Assembly (NCBI GenBank): GCA_001275005.1
Contig: JWZX01003385.1
Coordinates: 34,160 to 98,159 of the forward strand
DNA from: Chrysochromulina tobinii
Taxonomy: Eukaryota > Haptophyta > Prymnesiales > Chrysochromulinaceae
DNA length: 64,000 nucleotides
Reading direction: 5' to 3'
Shown here: positions 27,207 through 38,479 of the stretch, piece by piece
Position numbering within the stretch: position 1 is the stretch's first letter
How the letters are laid out: each line of letters starts with the position of its first letter
Notes under the pieces: model-generated
The model's input: only the letters and a program-made list of their open reading frames with translations
Database searches by the model: none
Told to the model about the DNA's origin: nothing
Made by a program: the position numbers and the translations under genes

Positions 27207-27832
27207 TTACATGTCACGCTCTTGTCTGTTGCTTGACGAGATGATAAAGATACCATTTCCTATAACCGGCTTGCGGTTGTAGCCTCTCGGCCTCGCTCTG
27301 AGGGCCTGTTTTTTCTGCTTCTGGATTCTGGATTGACATTGGACTTTGCTCTTTGGACGATGTTTCATTTCACATTTGATAATCATTATTTGTTTCTGCT
27401 TGTGGTTCTGCGCGCGCTCAACAGCTACATTTCATTGGCCGATCGCGCGCGTCCGGGGTCCGGCGCCCGCGGCCTGCCGTCACGACATGTTGACGTCGGT
27501 CAGAGAAATAGAAAGCGAGATCTCCCCCGTTTGTGCCAAAGAACCACTCCACCCGACTCCACCTGCGCTGGGGACGTGCATGCTCACACATCTGTTGCAT
27601 GGGACTCACTACACTCTTGCCGACCACGCCAAGAGGTGTACCCTTTACTCCGCCGGACTTGTACTCTACTGTACTTGTATACTAGAGACATGAAAAATAA
27701 ATTCAATAGAGGTGAGCCCTGTTCTAGCCTGGACCCCTTTTACGTACCGCTGTATCGCGCCGTTTTGAGCAAACGTCCTGCGGCACCGTGTTTTCCATCT
27801 CGACGCATCTCGGTAGTCCACTCCGACGAGAA
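27207..27832. other. Intergenic upstream of ispG
   Basis: Less GC-rich than the genes around it, with several A/T runs. It should carry the ispG promoter and 5' UTR; no gene is supported. Confidence 0.5.
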
Positions 27833-30187
27833 ATGATCTATCCGACCGCCCGCGCCATTGCCCTCGGACTGCTGTGCGCTCCGACGGCGGCCCTACTGCT
27901 CGGGCCATCGCCGGCGCCCGTGTGCCGTGCGTCGCCGCGCGCCGCGAGCGCGGCCCTGCGCATGGCGGAGGGCTTCACGAGCAAGGAGGAGCTGCTGCTC
28001 GTTGACGAGGTGGATCGCAGCGGCGTTGAGGTTGATGCGACCAGGGAGTCGGTGACGGCAGTGGATACGTCTCTGGTCAATGCGGTCAAGTGGACGCCGT
28101 CGGCGCGCGGTGAGCCCGGCAAGACGCCGCGCGACCTCGCCTTTGGCCCCATCAAGGCCTACTGCGCCGACCTAAAAGAGGTGAAGCGGCGGCCGACGCG
28201 CACGGTCGAGTGCGGCCCGATCAAATTTGGCTCGGAGCACCGGCTCGTGCGCCAGACTATGGCGACGACGCTCACCTCCGACGTAGAGGGCACCATCGAG
28301 CAGGTCATCCGCTGCGCCGACGAGGGCTTCGACCTCGTGCGCGTGACGGTCGTCGGCATGAAGGACGCGATTGCGTGCAAGAAGATCCGTGAGGGCCTCG
28401 ACGCGCGCGGGTACAATATCCCGCTGGCCGCTGACATGCACTTCGCGCCCAAGGTCGCGCTTGCCGTCGCCGACGCCGTCGAGAAGATCCGTATCAACCC
28501 GGGCAACTTCGTGGATGGGCGCAAGACGTTCGAGACGATGGTGTACGAGACGGATGAGGACTACTTCAAGGAACGCGCCTTTTTCGTGGAGGCATTCACG
28601 CCGCTCGTGAAGAAGTGCAAGGAGCTCAACCGGTGCATGCGCATCGGCACCAACCACGGCTCGCTCTCGGCGCGCGTCCTCTCCTTTTACGGCGACACGC
28701 CGCGCGGCATGGTCGAGAGCGCGATCGAGTTCGCCGACATCTGCCGCTCGCTCGACTTCCACAACTTCGTTTTCTCGATGAAGGCGTCCAACCCGCTGGT
28801 GATGGTGCAGGCGTACCGGCTGCTCGCGGCCGAGATGGACCGGCTCGGCTGGGACTACCCCCTCCACCTCGGCGTCACCGAGGCGGGCGAGGGTGAAGAT
28901 GGGCGAATGAAGAGCGCCATCGGCATCGGCGCTCTCCTCGCGGACGGTCTGGGCGATACGATCCGCGTGTCGCTCACGGAGGACCCCGAGTTCGAGTACG
29001 CGCCGTGCAACCGGCTGGCCGAGATTGCGGACGCCAAGCTCTTGCCCTCCGCGCTGGCCACCCAGCGCGCCGTGCCTCCGTACGTCGACATCCGCGACAT
29101 TACCTCGTTCGCGCGCCGCTCGGGCCGCCTTCCAGCTCAGAAGGAGGGCGACACCTTCGACTACCGTGGGCTGCTCAACCGCGACGGCTCGGTGCTGTCG
29201 GCGGTGACGGCCAAGGAGCTGCGCGAGCCGAACACTCTGTACAACGCTCTTGGGTGCAAGACCGTCGTCGGCCTCCCCTTCAAGGACATTGCGACCTCCG
29301 ACACGCTCATGCTCCGCGAGCCGCCGGCTCTCGATGACGAGATCGCGCGCCGCACGCTCAAGCGGCTGATGGACGTGGCGGTGCTGCCGGTCGTGCCCGC
29401 GGATGCGCTGGCCAAGGCCCCGATCGAGGGCGCGGTCGCGCTCATGTCCCTCGACGAGGCGGCCTCCGGTGCCAAGAAGCCCGCGTGCGCGTCGCGCGTC
29501 GTCCTGTCCGTGCGCGGCGACGAGTCCGCAGAGCTGATGAACAAGATCAAGGGGATCGAGCACGCGTTCGTGCTGCTCGACCCGCCCCCGACGCTCTCGC
29601 GCCTGCACGCCGCGCGCCGCCTCTTCAGCCTCTTCGGCGCGCTCAACATCGACTCGGCGGTGATCCATCATTTCCGTCCCGTCCCGTCGGACAGCAGCGA
29701 GCTCGCCCTCCAGATGGGCACCGAGGTGGGTGGGCTGCTCGTCGACGGTCTGGGCGATGGCGTGCTCGTCGAGCCGCAGACGCCGGGCAGCTTCGAGCTC
29801 AGCATGCTGCGCACGGTCTCATTCGGGCTCCTTCAGGGAAGCCGCATGCGTTCCGTCAAGACCGAGTTCGTCTCGTGCCCCTCGTGCGGCCGCACCCTGT
29901 TCAACTTGCAGGAGGTGACGGCGCAGATCTCGGAGCGCACGGGCCACCTGCCCGGCGTGACGGTCGCCATCATGGGGTGCATCGTCAACGGCCCCGGCGA
30001 GATGGCCGACGCCGACTTCGGCTACGTGGGCGGTGCACCTGGCAAGGTCGATCTCTACGTCGGCAAGGAGGTTGTGCGCCGTGGAGTGGACAACGAGGTT
30101 GCATGCGACCAGCTGATTGAGCTCATCAAGGAGTACGGTATGTGGAAGGACCCCGAGGAGAAGGAGGCGATGGAGGCCGTCGCATAG
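27833..30187 (+). CDS. ispG: Plastid 4-hydroxy-3-methylbut-2-enyl diphosphate synthase (GcpE/HDS)
   Basis: The protein (784 residues) has the plant/algal long form of IspG: an N-terminal TIM barrel (RQTMATTLTSDVEGTIEQV, ADMHFAPKVALAVADAV, IRINPGNF, GTNHGSLSARVL), a large internal insert domain, and the C-terminal iron-sulfur domain with CPSCGRTLFNLQ (near 681) and MGCIVNGPGEMADADFGYVG (near 713). The three cysteines and the Glu of NGPGE bind the 4Fe-4S cluster. The enzyme makes HMBPP in the MEP pathway. The leader (MIYPTARAIALGLLCAPTAA, then an Arg/Ser/Ala-rich stretch) fits a signal peptide plus transit peptide, as needed to enter a secondary plastid. ATG 27833 is the first in frame. Stop is TAG. 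No intron is needed. Confidence 0.97.
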   Translation: MIYPTARAIALGLLCAPTAALLLGPSPAPVCRASPRAASAALRMAEGFTSKEELLLVDEVDRSGVEVDATRESVTAVDTSLVNAVKWTPSARGEPGKTPRDLAFGPIKAYCADLKEVKRRPTRTVECGPIKFGSEHRLVRQTMATTLTSDVEGTIEQVIRCADEGFDLVRVTVVGMKDAIACKKIREGLDARGYNIPLAADMHFAPKVALAVADAVEKIRINPGNFVDGRKTFETMVYETDEDYFKERAFFVEAFTPLVKKCKELNRCMRIGTNHGSLSARVLSFYGDTPRGMVESAIEFADICRSLDFHNFVFSMKASNPLVMVQAYRLLAAEMDRLGWDYPLHLGVTEAGEGEDGRMKSAIGIGALLADGLGDTIRVSLTEDPEFEYAPCNRLAEIADAKLLPSALATQRAVPPYVDIRDITSFARRSGRLPAQKEGDTFDYRGLLNRDGSVLSAVTAKELREPNTLYNALGCKTVVGLPFKDIATSDTLMLREPPALDDEIARRTLKRLMDVAVLPVVPADALAKAPIEGAVALMSLDEAASGAKKPACASRVVLSVRGDESAELMNKIKGIEHAFVLLDPPPTLSRLHAARRLFSLFGALNIDSAVIHHFRPVPSDSSELALQMGTEVGGLLVDGLGDGVLVEPQTPGSFELSMLRTVSFGLLQGSRMRSVKTEFVSCPSCGRTLFNLQEVTAQISERTGHLPGVTVAIMGCIVNGPGEMADADFGYVGGAPGKVDLYVGKEVVRRGVDNEVACDQLIELIKEYGMWKDPEEKEAMEAVA

Positions 30188-30270
30188 GCGACAATCGAGT
30201 CCAGCGCAGCAGCAGCAGCATGCAAGTGCTCACTACGGCGCCCTCTCCTCCCCAGCCCTTGCACGGGAGC

Positions 30271-30323
<53 letters not shown>

Positions 30324-30939
30324 GCAGCGGCGAGGGGTGCAACGGAGCATGAAGCATGAGCACGAGGGCGGGGCGGTCAGAGTCTCTTAATGGCGCACGA
30401 GATGCCGTGCCAAGAAAAGGGAGCGAGTGATAAGAGGAAAAGGGGCGGTTTGCGTGAGGCGCCTTGGGCGAACGCTGCCCGTGCGCCTTGGGCTGGCAAG
30501 GATGCGCGAAGATGCGATGGACGGAGCGGGCGGGGTTGGTTGTTGCTTGTTCGTTAGTATCGCGTGTGTCCGACTTGTCGTGTTGTCTTATGCGCGCGAA
30601 TGTCATGATTGTAGATTGATTTGTCAATTGAAACCGCTGCCGCCCCCGGCGTCCCCGCGGTCGGTCCGCACCATCCGCATCGTCCGGTCAGGGTGGCGTC
30701 ACGAGTGTGTCGGCCTCCGGACTCGCGACTGCCGACATGCGACATGTGATTCACGCACACACAGACGCCGGCTTCACACACCGGCACGACAGAGTGCCAG
30801 GTCTCTGCGTGGGTGGCACACGATACACAGTCACAGGCTGCTCCCCGTCGGCGGAGCCGCCATCGGCCCATCGCGGCCGTTCCCGCTGGGGTTCCCGCCG
30901 AGAGCGCACGGAGGTACGTATTCATACACCCGCTCGCGT
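30188..30939. other. 3' region of ispG, convergent with ARMC3-like gene
   Basis: Holds a (CAG)n tract and an intron-like segment (GCATGCAAGTGCTCAC ... TCCTCCCCAG, 30218-30255) that matches the 3' half of the sulfotransferase intron. No gene seen. Confidence 0.5.
30272..30322 (+). repeat. (CAG)17 microsatellite in ispG 3' flank
   Basis: About 17 uninterrupted CAG units just downstream of the ispG stop. Confidence 0.95.
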
Positions 30940-33661
30940 TCACGCTTTGCACTTCGGGGGGGGTGGCACCGCATCGCCGAAGAGTCCATCGTAGTATTGC
31001 TTGGCCGAGGTGGCGTCGACGGCGGTGCCCGCGGGCAGCGGCTCGGTGCGCTTGATGTACGTGGACTGGAGCGATGCAAAGGCGAACTCGTCGATACGCA
31101 TGTAACGGCGCGCCGCGTCCGAGCCGAGCGGGTGGAGCGTGCCGGGTGCATGCATGACGTCCACGAGCACCTCCTTCCTATTTAGGATCATCGTGTTCCA
31201 CGCATGGTGCGCGTGTGCGCCGCGCACGCACGCGCCCATTTCATAGCTCGCCTGCAGCCCCAGCTTGTCGCAGAGCACCTTAAAGAGCAGTGCGCGATGG
31301 CGCGTGGCGCCCGCCTTGACCTCGCCGAGGGGCACGACGCGCGTGCCCGAGACGACGCGCAGAGCGGCCAGCTGCTCTTCGGGCTCCGTGTAGTACTCGT
31401 ACTCCAGGTACTCCACGGCTCCGCCCATCTGCTGGCACACAAACGTGGCAAGCGTGCTCGCAAGCGCGGCCGGCGTCGCGCCCTTTTTGGCGTGCGTCTG
31501 CAGCAGGGCGCGCGCGCTCGTGATGAGGGCAGCGAGGGGCGGGTCGTCGGCGGCGTCCACCGAGAGTACCTCGGGCCCCGCATTGGAAGTGGCCAGATCC
31601 TCAAGGGCGAGGAAGGCGGTGTCGCGCGTGCAGCCGTAGAAGCCATCCGAGGTGGGTAGGGAGAGAGGGATGGAGCCCTTGTACCACAACTGTGCGGCCG
31701 GGACCGCGTTACAGATCGCGAGGATGGACGCGCGAGCCGCCGCCGCCAGGCTGAGCGGCTCCGTCGCCACCGCCGCACCGGGCGCGCCCGAGGCGGCGCC
31801 CGTCGCGACGGTGAGCTGCTGGAGCAGCGGCAGCGCGCCGAGCTTGATGAGGCTACCGGCACTGACGGCGTCGGAGCACGCGGCCTGGACGAGCGAGCAG
31901 CCCGCACGCTGCATCGAGGGCAACGCGTGCGCGAGGAGCGTGATGGCGATCGCAATCGGCGGCGGCGGCGGCGGCGGCGGCGGCGCAGCGGCCTCGTCAA
32001 GCTCGCCTCCTTCCTTGCTCTCGGGTGCTGCGTCCTCCGGCGCCGTCTCGGGCGAGCTCGCGGGCGCCGGAGGGCCCTTGAGCATGGCGCAGGCGGTCGG
32101 GTGCGACGCGAGCGCGGCGAATGCGGCCGCGGCGGCCTCTAGCAGAGCGGGCGGCTGGCTCGCGTCGAAGAACGAGAGCAGTGCCGTCGCGGCGCCCGCC
32201 GCCATCAGGGTCTCCCGGCCGGACGCCTCACTCGCGCACTGGCCTACAATGTCCGCCGCTGTCGCGAGCAGCCCGCTATCCTGCAATGCGGAGAGGGGGT
32301 TGGCCAGCAGTGCGACGACCGTCTCGATGCCCGCCGCCGCCGCTGAGTCGTCCTTGGACTCAGGCGCCGCGTCGGGCGCATCGACCTCGCCAACGGACGT
32401 GGAGGGCGACGGCGGCGGCGCGAGCAGCGCCACGCGCCCAGAGGGCTGATGCACCAAATGGAGGAGCGCTGTGCATGCATTGCCTCGTACGGCGGACCAG
32501 CCAGGCACGCACCCTTCCGTGGGAGGCGCGAGCAGCGCCACGAGCGCCGGCAGCGTCGTGGGCACGCTCGCCATCGTCACCGCCGCCGCGCCGTCGATGG
32601 CCATGTGCGCGACACCGAGCGTCAGGTTGGCGATCAGCGCGGCGGAGGCCGCGTCCTTGGAGGCAGCTGCAGCCCCGCCCGCGATGGCGCAGGGCGCGCC
32701 CGGCGCGCCGAGGGCGTACACGATCTCGTGCAGCCCGCCCGCCGCGACGATCGCCCTGCGCCCAGCGAGCGACTGGCCGGCGATCGCGAGCACGGTCGCT
32801 GCGTTGGAGCGGAGCTCAGCGGCGCACTGGATTGCCTCGGCCGAAAGCGGCGGCGCGTCGGGCTCGACCGGCAGCACCTTGAGGAGCGCGAGCGCTGCGT
32901 CCACGAGCCCGCCCTCGATCAGAGCGGGCAGCAGCGCGCCGTCGTACAGGCAGAAGCCGAGCAATAGAAGCACCTTCGATCGGGCGCGCAGCCGGGGCGC
33001 GTCGGCGGCGGGCAGCGCCGTCGCGAGCGGTTCGAGCAGCGCCAGAAGCAAGGGGAGCTTATCGGGCGCGCCGAAGCTCGCGCGGCACATGGGCGCCTCG
33101 GCCAGCCGCGAGAGCGCGAGCGCCGCCTGCGCTTGCAGCGCCGGCTGCGTGCTCATTGACGGCTGCACGATCGCAAGCAGTGGCGAGACCGTCTCACCGC
33201 GCCGCAGCGTGAGGCGACCCTCGGCCGAGCCCGCCGAGCGCCGCGAGCGCGGCACAAGCGCCCGCCAACAGCACGCAGCACGGGTCGCTCGCGGCCGCCG
33301 AGACGGGCTGCCTCACGATCGACATGAGCGACGCGCCGCAGGTCGCGAGCGCCACAGAGCCCGCGCCCGCCTCGCACAGGCCGTTGACGAGCTTGGTGGC
33401 GGTGTCGACCGCCTGCGCCGACTCAGGCGTCGCACTTTCCGCCGGCGTCAATGCCGCCTCGGCGTAGACGGCCGCGGCCACCTGGAAGATGGACACAGCC
33501 TTCTCGAGCATAATCGGCAGCTTCTCGGGTTCGTTGAGCATCACGACCAGAGGCTCGAGGGCCGAAGCCTTGGCGGCGCCGCTCGCGCCGTCGGCCGCCG
33601 CGATAGCTGCTATAATGGCCTCCGCAGGGTCGGCCGGGGGCGGGGGCGCTTTCGGAGCCAT
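30940..33661 (-). CDS. ARMC3: Armadillo-repeat protein with C-terminal EDR1-type domain, ARMC3-like
   Basis: A long series of hydrophobic armadillo-type helices (for example RSNAATVLAIAGQSLAGRRA and QAALALSRLAEAP) ends in a distinct domain: RHRALLFKVLCDKLGLQASY, GACVRGAHAHHAWNTMIL, EVLVDVMHAPGTLHPL. Armadillo repeats followed by this EDR1-like domain is the architecture of ARMC3, a protein of ciliated cells and sperm tails. I start at ATG 33661 (MAPKAPPPPADPAEA). The frame breaks near 33230: dropping one G from GGCGGGCTCGG joins AALAALGG to SAEGRLTLRRGE, giving about 906 residues. Low-complexity Ala/Pro/Gly inserts separate some repeats. Divergent from the small gene at 33936. Confidence 0.75.
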
Positions 33662-33935
33662 AGTGACCGGGGAGGCTGAGCGCTGGTGCCGGAGGACAGC
33701 GGAACAGCGGACGCAGTGTCGATCGCAACAGCTCCAACACTGTGCTGTGAACCTCTCAATACACCTTCCCAAACACATGACACAGAAGTACAAATGCCGG
33801 CGATTTCGTCAGGCTGAACGTCGTTTGTTTCACAGACATTGGTTTTTCGTTGGCCCTCGAGAGTCGACGTCCCACTTCGCGTGAGAGTGCCCCGCACTCC
33901 ACCCATCCGACGAGCGCATTAGATCGGCCCTTCGA

Positions 33936-34322
33936 ATGGGAAAAGGAAGCTGCTCCACCAAGCAGAAGCAGATCAGGCGAAAGGCGGCCGAGCGCGCTGG
34001 AACAATGAAGTGCCATGGCTTCAAGGTACCTGCCCGCACCGGCATTGCCAAGGAGCGATTGAACCACCCGGCATCCTTGGCAACAGCGGCTGCGCTGGAG
34101 GCGGCGAGTGCGTCGTCGAGCGCAGAATTGAAGGGATTGAAGGGATTCGGTGGCGGTGGCGCAACCGCGTGCATCGGCGTCAGCGAGGAGCAGAAACTGC
34201 GTCGCAAAATTCGTGCCCGCGAGGCCGAGGCCGAAAAGGCTGCCGCGCAGACGATCACGCCCGCGGCAGCCAGCCTACTGGCGTCCTTGCGCGCAGAGCT
34301 AGGCGTCACGAAAAAGATATGA
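33936..34322 (+). CDS. Small basic helical protein, 128 aa, unrecognised
   Basis: It starts MGKGSCSTKQKQIRRKAAER, with an N-myristoylation-like MGxGxCS (Gly2, Ser5, Cys6), so lipid anchoring is possible. The middle is Gly-rich (GLKGFGGGGA) and the C-terminal half is a charged helix (SEEQKLRRKIRAREAEAEKA). ATG and TGA are clear, and the gene shares a 274-bp divergent upstream region with the ARMC3-like gene. No family recognised. Confidence 0.6.
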   Translation: MGKGSCSTKQKQIRRKAAERAGTMKCHGFKVPARTGIAKERLNHPASLATAAALEAASASSSAELKGLKGFGGGGATACIGVSEEQKLRRKIRAREAEAEKAAAQTITPAAASLLASLRAELGVTKKI

Positions 34323-34952
34323 ATTAGTTCGTTTCAACATATCATCGGGTCCGTGTCAGCTGTCAACATCCTCATGACCTCATCCATGATGATGATCCTG
34401 GACGATAAGTAATACTACCTAAGCGTTAAAGCAAAAACACGCCTGACGGCGACGTAGCGCACCTCCACGAGGCGAGAGTCACCCCCGAGTCCCCCAAGAA
34501 TAACCCAAGAAAATTTTCTAACGTCTGTAATACGTCTCTACTATGAACTGATTCTTGTACTCTCGACGTCTCTCGAGGCGTGCGTGCGCCGTGCGTGAAC
34601 GTGAACACGACAGACACGACAACCGGTGCTGTGCTACTGTGCTAGTGTGCTTCCGAGAGACCGCGGACCGGGGCGCCGTCAACCCGCCGTCCCCCTCCCT
34701 GCCTCTCGCCTCTCCTGCCGTGCGTGGAATGCCGGAGGCTTGTACGTGTTCACGAGAGCCAGGCCATACCGTGTAGCAACAGCACACGTGTCACACGTCA
34801 CGGCAAAGCATTCCCCACAGCGGCCCCACGACTTTTCGATGAAATCAGCAATCCACACGCGGAAAGTTATCGACCGCGCCACCAAGCGCCGCGCGACCAA
34901 GTCCGCTACGCCTCCCAAGCTCATTGACCACTACGGGTGCCTCCCTCCGAGA
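34323..34952. other. Intergenic upstream of UBC13
   Basis: Mixed composition with an A-rich part near 34400-34540. An ATG at 34839 in frame with UBC13 would add 38 residues and is probably not used. Confidence 0.5.
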
Positions 34953-35697
34953 ATGGCCGATGCATCACTGCTACCAAGGCGCATCGTCAAGGAGACGCAG
35001 CGACTGATGACAGAGCCAGGTGCGCGACGCCAACCCCAATCCTCAAGCACGCTCCCTGCGGTCCCGCTCGTGCGCTGACCTGGGCGCTTGCGTGCGTTCG
35101 CAGCTCCCGGCGTCGCTGCAACCCCATTTACAGACAACCTGCGCTACTTCAACGTGGTCATGCAGGGCCCCTCTGAATCTCCCTACGAAGGTGGGACTCC
35201 TTCACACCTGCTCACAGCACCAGGAGCGCCCCTCACCATGGCGACACCAACACGGTGCTGACGCACCCGGCGGCCCACTCCCATACCGCAGGCGGCACGT
35301 TCAAGCTGGAGCTCTTCTTACCGGAGGAGTACCCGATGGCCCCGCCCAAGGTGCGCTTCCTCACCAAGATGTATCACCCCAACATCGACAAACTCGGTCG
35401 CATCTGCCTAGACATTCTGAAGGACAAGTGGAGCCCGGCGCTTCAGATCCGGACGGTGCTCCTCTCGATCCAGGCGCTGCTCTCCGCGCCCAACCCCGAC
35501 GATCCGCTCGCGAACGACGTGGCCGAGATGTGGAAGACGAACGAGCCGGAGGCGATCCGGAACGGTGCGCAGCCCGCGATGCGCGCGCTCGCCCGTTGCT
35601 CTGCGTCGTGTAGGTGCTGACGCGCCGTCGCCTCACCCCGTGCTATGCGCGCCTGTGCGCAGCCAAAGAGTGGACGAGGCTGCATGCGACAGGCTGA
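34953..35697 (+). CDS. UBC13: Ubiquitin-conjugating enzyme E2, UBC13/UBE2N type
   Basis: Four exons: 34953-35019, 35104-35190, 35292-35564 and 35663-35697. All three introns (84, 101, 98 nt) are phase 1. The protein (about 153 residues) starts [19 protein letters not shown] and has [23 protein letters not shown] (HPN motif), the catalytic Cys in [12 protein letters not shown] and [17 protein letters not shown], and ends [11 protein letters not shown] after the last small exon. The very close match to UBC13 implies Lys63-linked ubiquitin chains made with a UEV partner, used in DNA-damage tolerance and signalling. Donors are GTGCGC, GTGGGA and GTGCGC. Without the fourth exon the frame runs on into a false C-terminus. 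Confidence 0.95.
35020..35103 (+). other. UBC13 intron 1
   Basis: 84 nt, phase 1; GAGCCAG|GTGCGC to GTTCGCAG|CTC. Confidence 0.9.
35191..35291 (+). other. UBC13 intron 2
   Basis: 101 nt, phase 1; TACGAAG|GTGGGA to TACCGCAG|GCGGC. Confidence 0.9.
35565..35662 (+). other. UBC13 intron 3
   Basis: 98 nt, phase 1; GGAACG|GTGCGC to TGTGCGCAG|CCAAAG. Confidence 0.88.
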
Positions 35698-36499
35698 CTG
35701 GCCACGTTAAGGCCGACCGTTCCAGGTTGACTGTGCCACGAGACTGTGTGACACGACGCCGCGCGACGAGCGCTCTCTCTCGCCGTTCATGGATACACCG
35801 CACGGCCGCGTGTAGGCTTTATTGCACGGTGCTTTTCCGCACGAGAGCGATCTGGCCCTAGATCGAACGACCCGCAGCATGGCTGTAGTCGGGTGTAATA
35901 ATTTTGTTATAGCTGGGTTGCAAACTCCTCAGCTACCGTGCCTGATCGGTTCGACTGAAGATGTTCACCTCGTCCGCGGCGCGCGGGCCATCCGTATCGT
36001 TCTCCACCGGCACGCGCCTCGCGCGCCGCGGGCTCCCGCGCACCGGCGCGGGCTTCTTCCGGACGCGCGTAGGACGCGCGCCCTCAGCGGCATCGCACGA
36101 CGCGATTCCATTCGTCACGACCGGATCGGTCGTGCCGAGCGCGGGTCGAAAACCCGCGTCGCCACGCTGCGCACCACAGGTCTCAAAGCCCGGCGCAGTG
36201 GGCCGTGGTCTGCTGTCGCTCGCTCCCACTCTCGCGGCTCCGCCTCCGGGTCCGGCCTTCTCGCCATTTCGAAACCATGTTCGACGCGTGCCGACGTCGT
36301 CTCCGCCCAACGTCGTCTCCGCCGTTGGCTCCGCCTCCGTTACGGGCGCGTCGCGTACCCCCCGAAGTGGAACTCTTCGAGTGACCCTGTGCCACCGATG
36401 GCGTAGCTCGCGGTCACCGGGCTCTCTGAGCTCTCGAGGCTCTCGAGGCTCTCGCACTCGCTGCGCCGATGCGAATCTTGAATGCCTGAAGTCTGATCT
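35698..36499. other. Intergenic between UBC13 and GH43-like gene, both strands open but undecided
   Basis: Long frames exist on both strands (35961-36809 plus, 35933-36457 minus), each low in hydrophobic structure. GC bias alone can keep frames open here. Short CTCTCGAGG repeats occur near 36424-36450. I do not call a gene. Confidence 0.4.
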
Positions 36500-38319
36500 C
36501 TACGCGCTCATATTGTGGCTCAGCATCAGCTGTGACTTGAGGCGTGGATCCCAAGGGGTCGGTGTCCAAGTCAAACTACGCGCCGCTCGCGCCGTGCCGA
36601 GCGGCAGCGCAAAGTTCATCGAGAAGTCGTTGACGAAGACGGCGAAGAAGGCATGCGTGGGCTCCTGCCCCGTCGGACGAGAAGAGGAGCTGAGGACGCT
36701 CCACTGCGGCGGAAAGAGGTTGGGGGAGGGTCCGAGAAAGGTTGGGGGAGGGACCGGGAGAGGTTGGGGGAGGCGTGGCGCATCGGCGGCGTACTGCGAC
36801 CGACGCTGATCGTACCGACGGGTTGCGGAGCGTCGTATTGAGCGCGGGCGGATTGAGGCCGATTGCGACGCCGGCGGTATCCGACAGGGCGTTCGATGTG
36901 CAACGTCGTCGCGCGATCAACGAGCATCCGCTCGACAGCTTCCTCTTCCTCCTCGTCCTCCTCCTCCTCCTCGTCCTCGTCCTCATCCTCATCTTCCTCG
37001 TCGTCCATCGCTCCATGCTTCTGCTCGTCCTCTCCAATAATGTCCACCTCCGCCAGCTCCAGCGTCGCATCGTCCAGCTTCGTTGCCGCCTTGCCCTTAC
37101 CGAGAGAGCGCCCCCACGCCTCAAGCGCTCGGTACGGCGGCGCTCCGCCACGGGCGCTCGGCACGGCGCGCCTTGGGCAGCCCGCACGGCAGGCACGGCG
37201 CGCGCGCCGGAGCCGCGCGGCGGCAGCCGCCTCAGCTTCAGGAGCATCACGGTATACGCTCACCGTCCGGTTGAACGCAGGCCGTGGCATCGCCCAACGA
37301 AATCCGGCGGAGCCTTTGCCGGCGATCGTGTGCGTATACGCGAGCTCCCCGGCTCTCAGCGACGACTGCCCCGAACGCTTCAAGGAGGCCATGTTCTTGA
37401 AGAGCAGGTGCCACACGCCCGTTCGAGTGCACCTCCAAGCAAACGGATCCTCCGCCACCAACGGCACAGCACCCCAAACCAAAATGGGCGCGGAGCCCAC
37501 GCGCGTGTACGGGCCGGCTGCCGTGGGAGCTCGCGCAGCACCTATGTGGAAGCGCACGCCCTTGCGCTGGTTGCGCTCTGGGTAGCCACAGGCGATCGAC
37601 TTGTAGAAGAGAGTCACTGAGCCATCAGCTGCTACGTACGGTGCCGCATTGCTTGTGATGCCCGCGTCCCACGCGCCTGCAGGGCTTGTGGGCAGAACGG
37701 GGGCATCGAGTCGGAGCCAAGGTCCGTCGAGGGTGCGCGAGAAGGCCACACCTATCCGCTTCGAGTTCCACGCGAGCTCGTACGCGCTGCGGTTCGCAAA
37801 CAGGCCGGCCGCCGGCTCGGGCGGCGGGAAGCTGTACGTGATGCCGGTATAAAAGAGTGCATACTCACGCCTCGAGGGGTCCCAGTGAACGGTTGGGTTG
37901 TGCGTCGCCATGCCATCCCAGTAGGCGGGTCCGCGACGAGGCAGCACGACGGCGCGAAACTCAAACGGGCCGAGTGGGCTCGGCGAGGTGCCGTGCACCA
38001 CCTCGGATGACATCACCCACGCGCCGTGGCCCAGCCTCTCATCCCATCGCGAAGCAAACATATGGAACAGACTATCGGGGCCGCGAATGGCCGAGCCGCC
38101 CCACACTAAAGAGCCGCGGATTCCAAATCCGCTGTCCTGAGCAGTGATCGCCGTGCTAAACTTGCGGCGCAGCACCCGATTGCAGCAGCACGGAGTTGTC
38201 GTGAACAGTTGCGGTCTGTCGCCGCCATCCTCCTGACGTTGCGCACGACCCACATTGCTGAGCGAGAAGTAGGTGAGGACTACGATAGTGCTCACTATCG
38301 TGTACGGCCACCACCGCAT
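36500..38319 (-). CDS. GH43-like five-bladed propeller protein, type II membrane
   Basis: An N-terminal signal anchor (YTIVSTIVVLTYFSL) is followed by a propeller-type catalytic region: GSLVWGGSAIRG, FASRWDERLG, ATHNPTVHWDPSRREYALFYTG, GITSNAAPYVAADGSVTLFYKS and LVAEDPFAWRCTRTGVWHLLF. The NP and EDPF blocks resemble the acidic catalytic blades of GH43/GH62-like hydrolases acting on arabinan, xylan or related sugars. A 55-residue Asp/Glu run interrupts the last blade. I place an intron at 36704-36815 leading into VERPQLLFSSDG. One extra G in GGGG (plus-strand 36668-36671) must be removed to continue as QEPTHAFFAVFVNDFSMNF. Corrected length is about 568 residues. Probably Golgi- or wall-directed. 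Confidence 0.7.
36704..36815 (-). other. GH43-like gene intron with short tandem repeats
   Basis: CCCGTCG|GTACGA to GCCGCAG|TGG, 112 nt, phase 1. Its 3' part is built of imperfect CTCCCCCAACCT units (about three copies). Confidence 0.6.
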
Positions 38320-38479
38320 CGTGTATCTCTTCGGGCGTGTGGTGGCCCGACAACCTACTCAGCGGTCATGTGAACCCCATCCATCATTTTCGCGCGTTTC
38401 CAATTTGAGGTGTGCTCGTGGCTTCCACTTCACGGGGGCTTATAGATCGATCTGGGAGGGTTCATGTAGATGCGGCTTC

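Noticed and set aside
28172-29671. 499-codon minus-strand frame across ispG
   Set aside because: The plus strand encodes the conserved enzyme along the whole stretch; the antisense frame is an Arg/His-rich GC artefact.
35961-36809. 282-codon plus-strand frame between UBC13 and the GH43-like gene
   Set aside because: A competing minus-strand frame looks equally plausible and neither has a domain. Its 3' part overlaps real GH43 exon sequence on the other strand.
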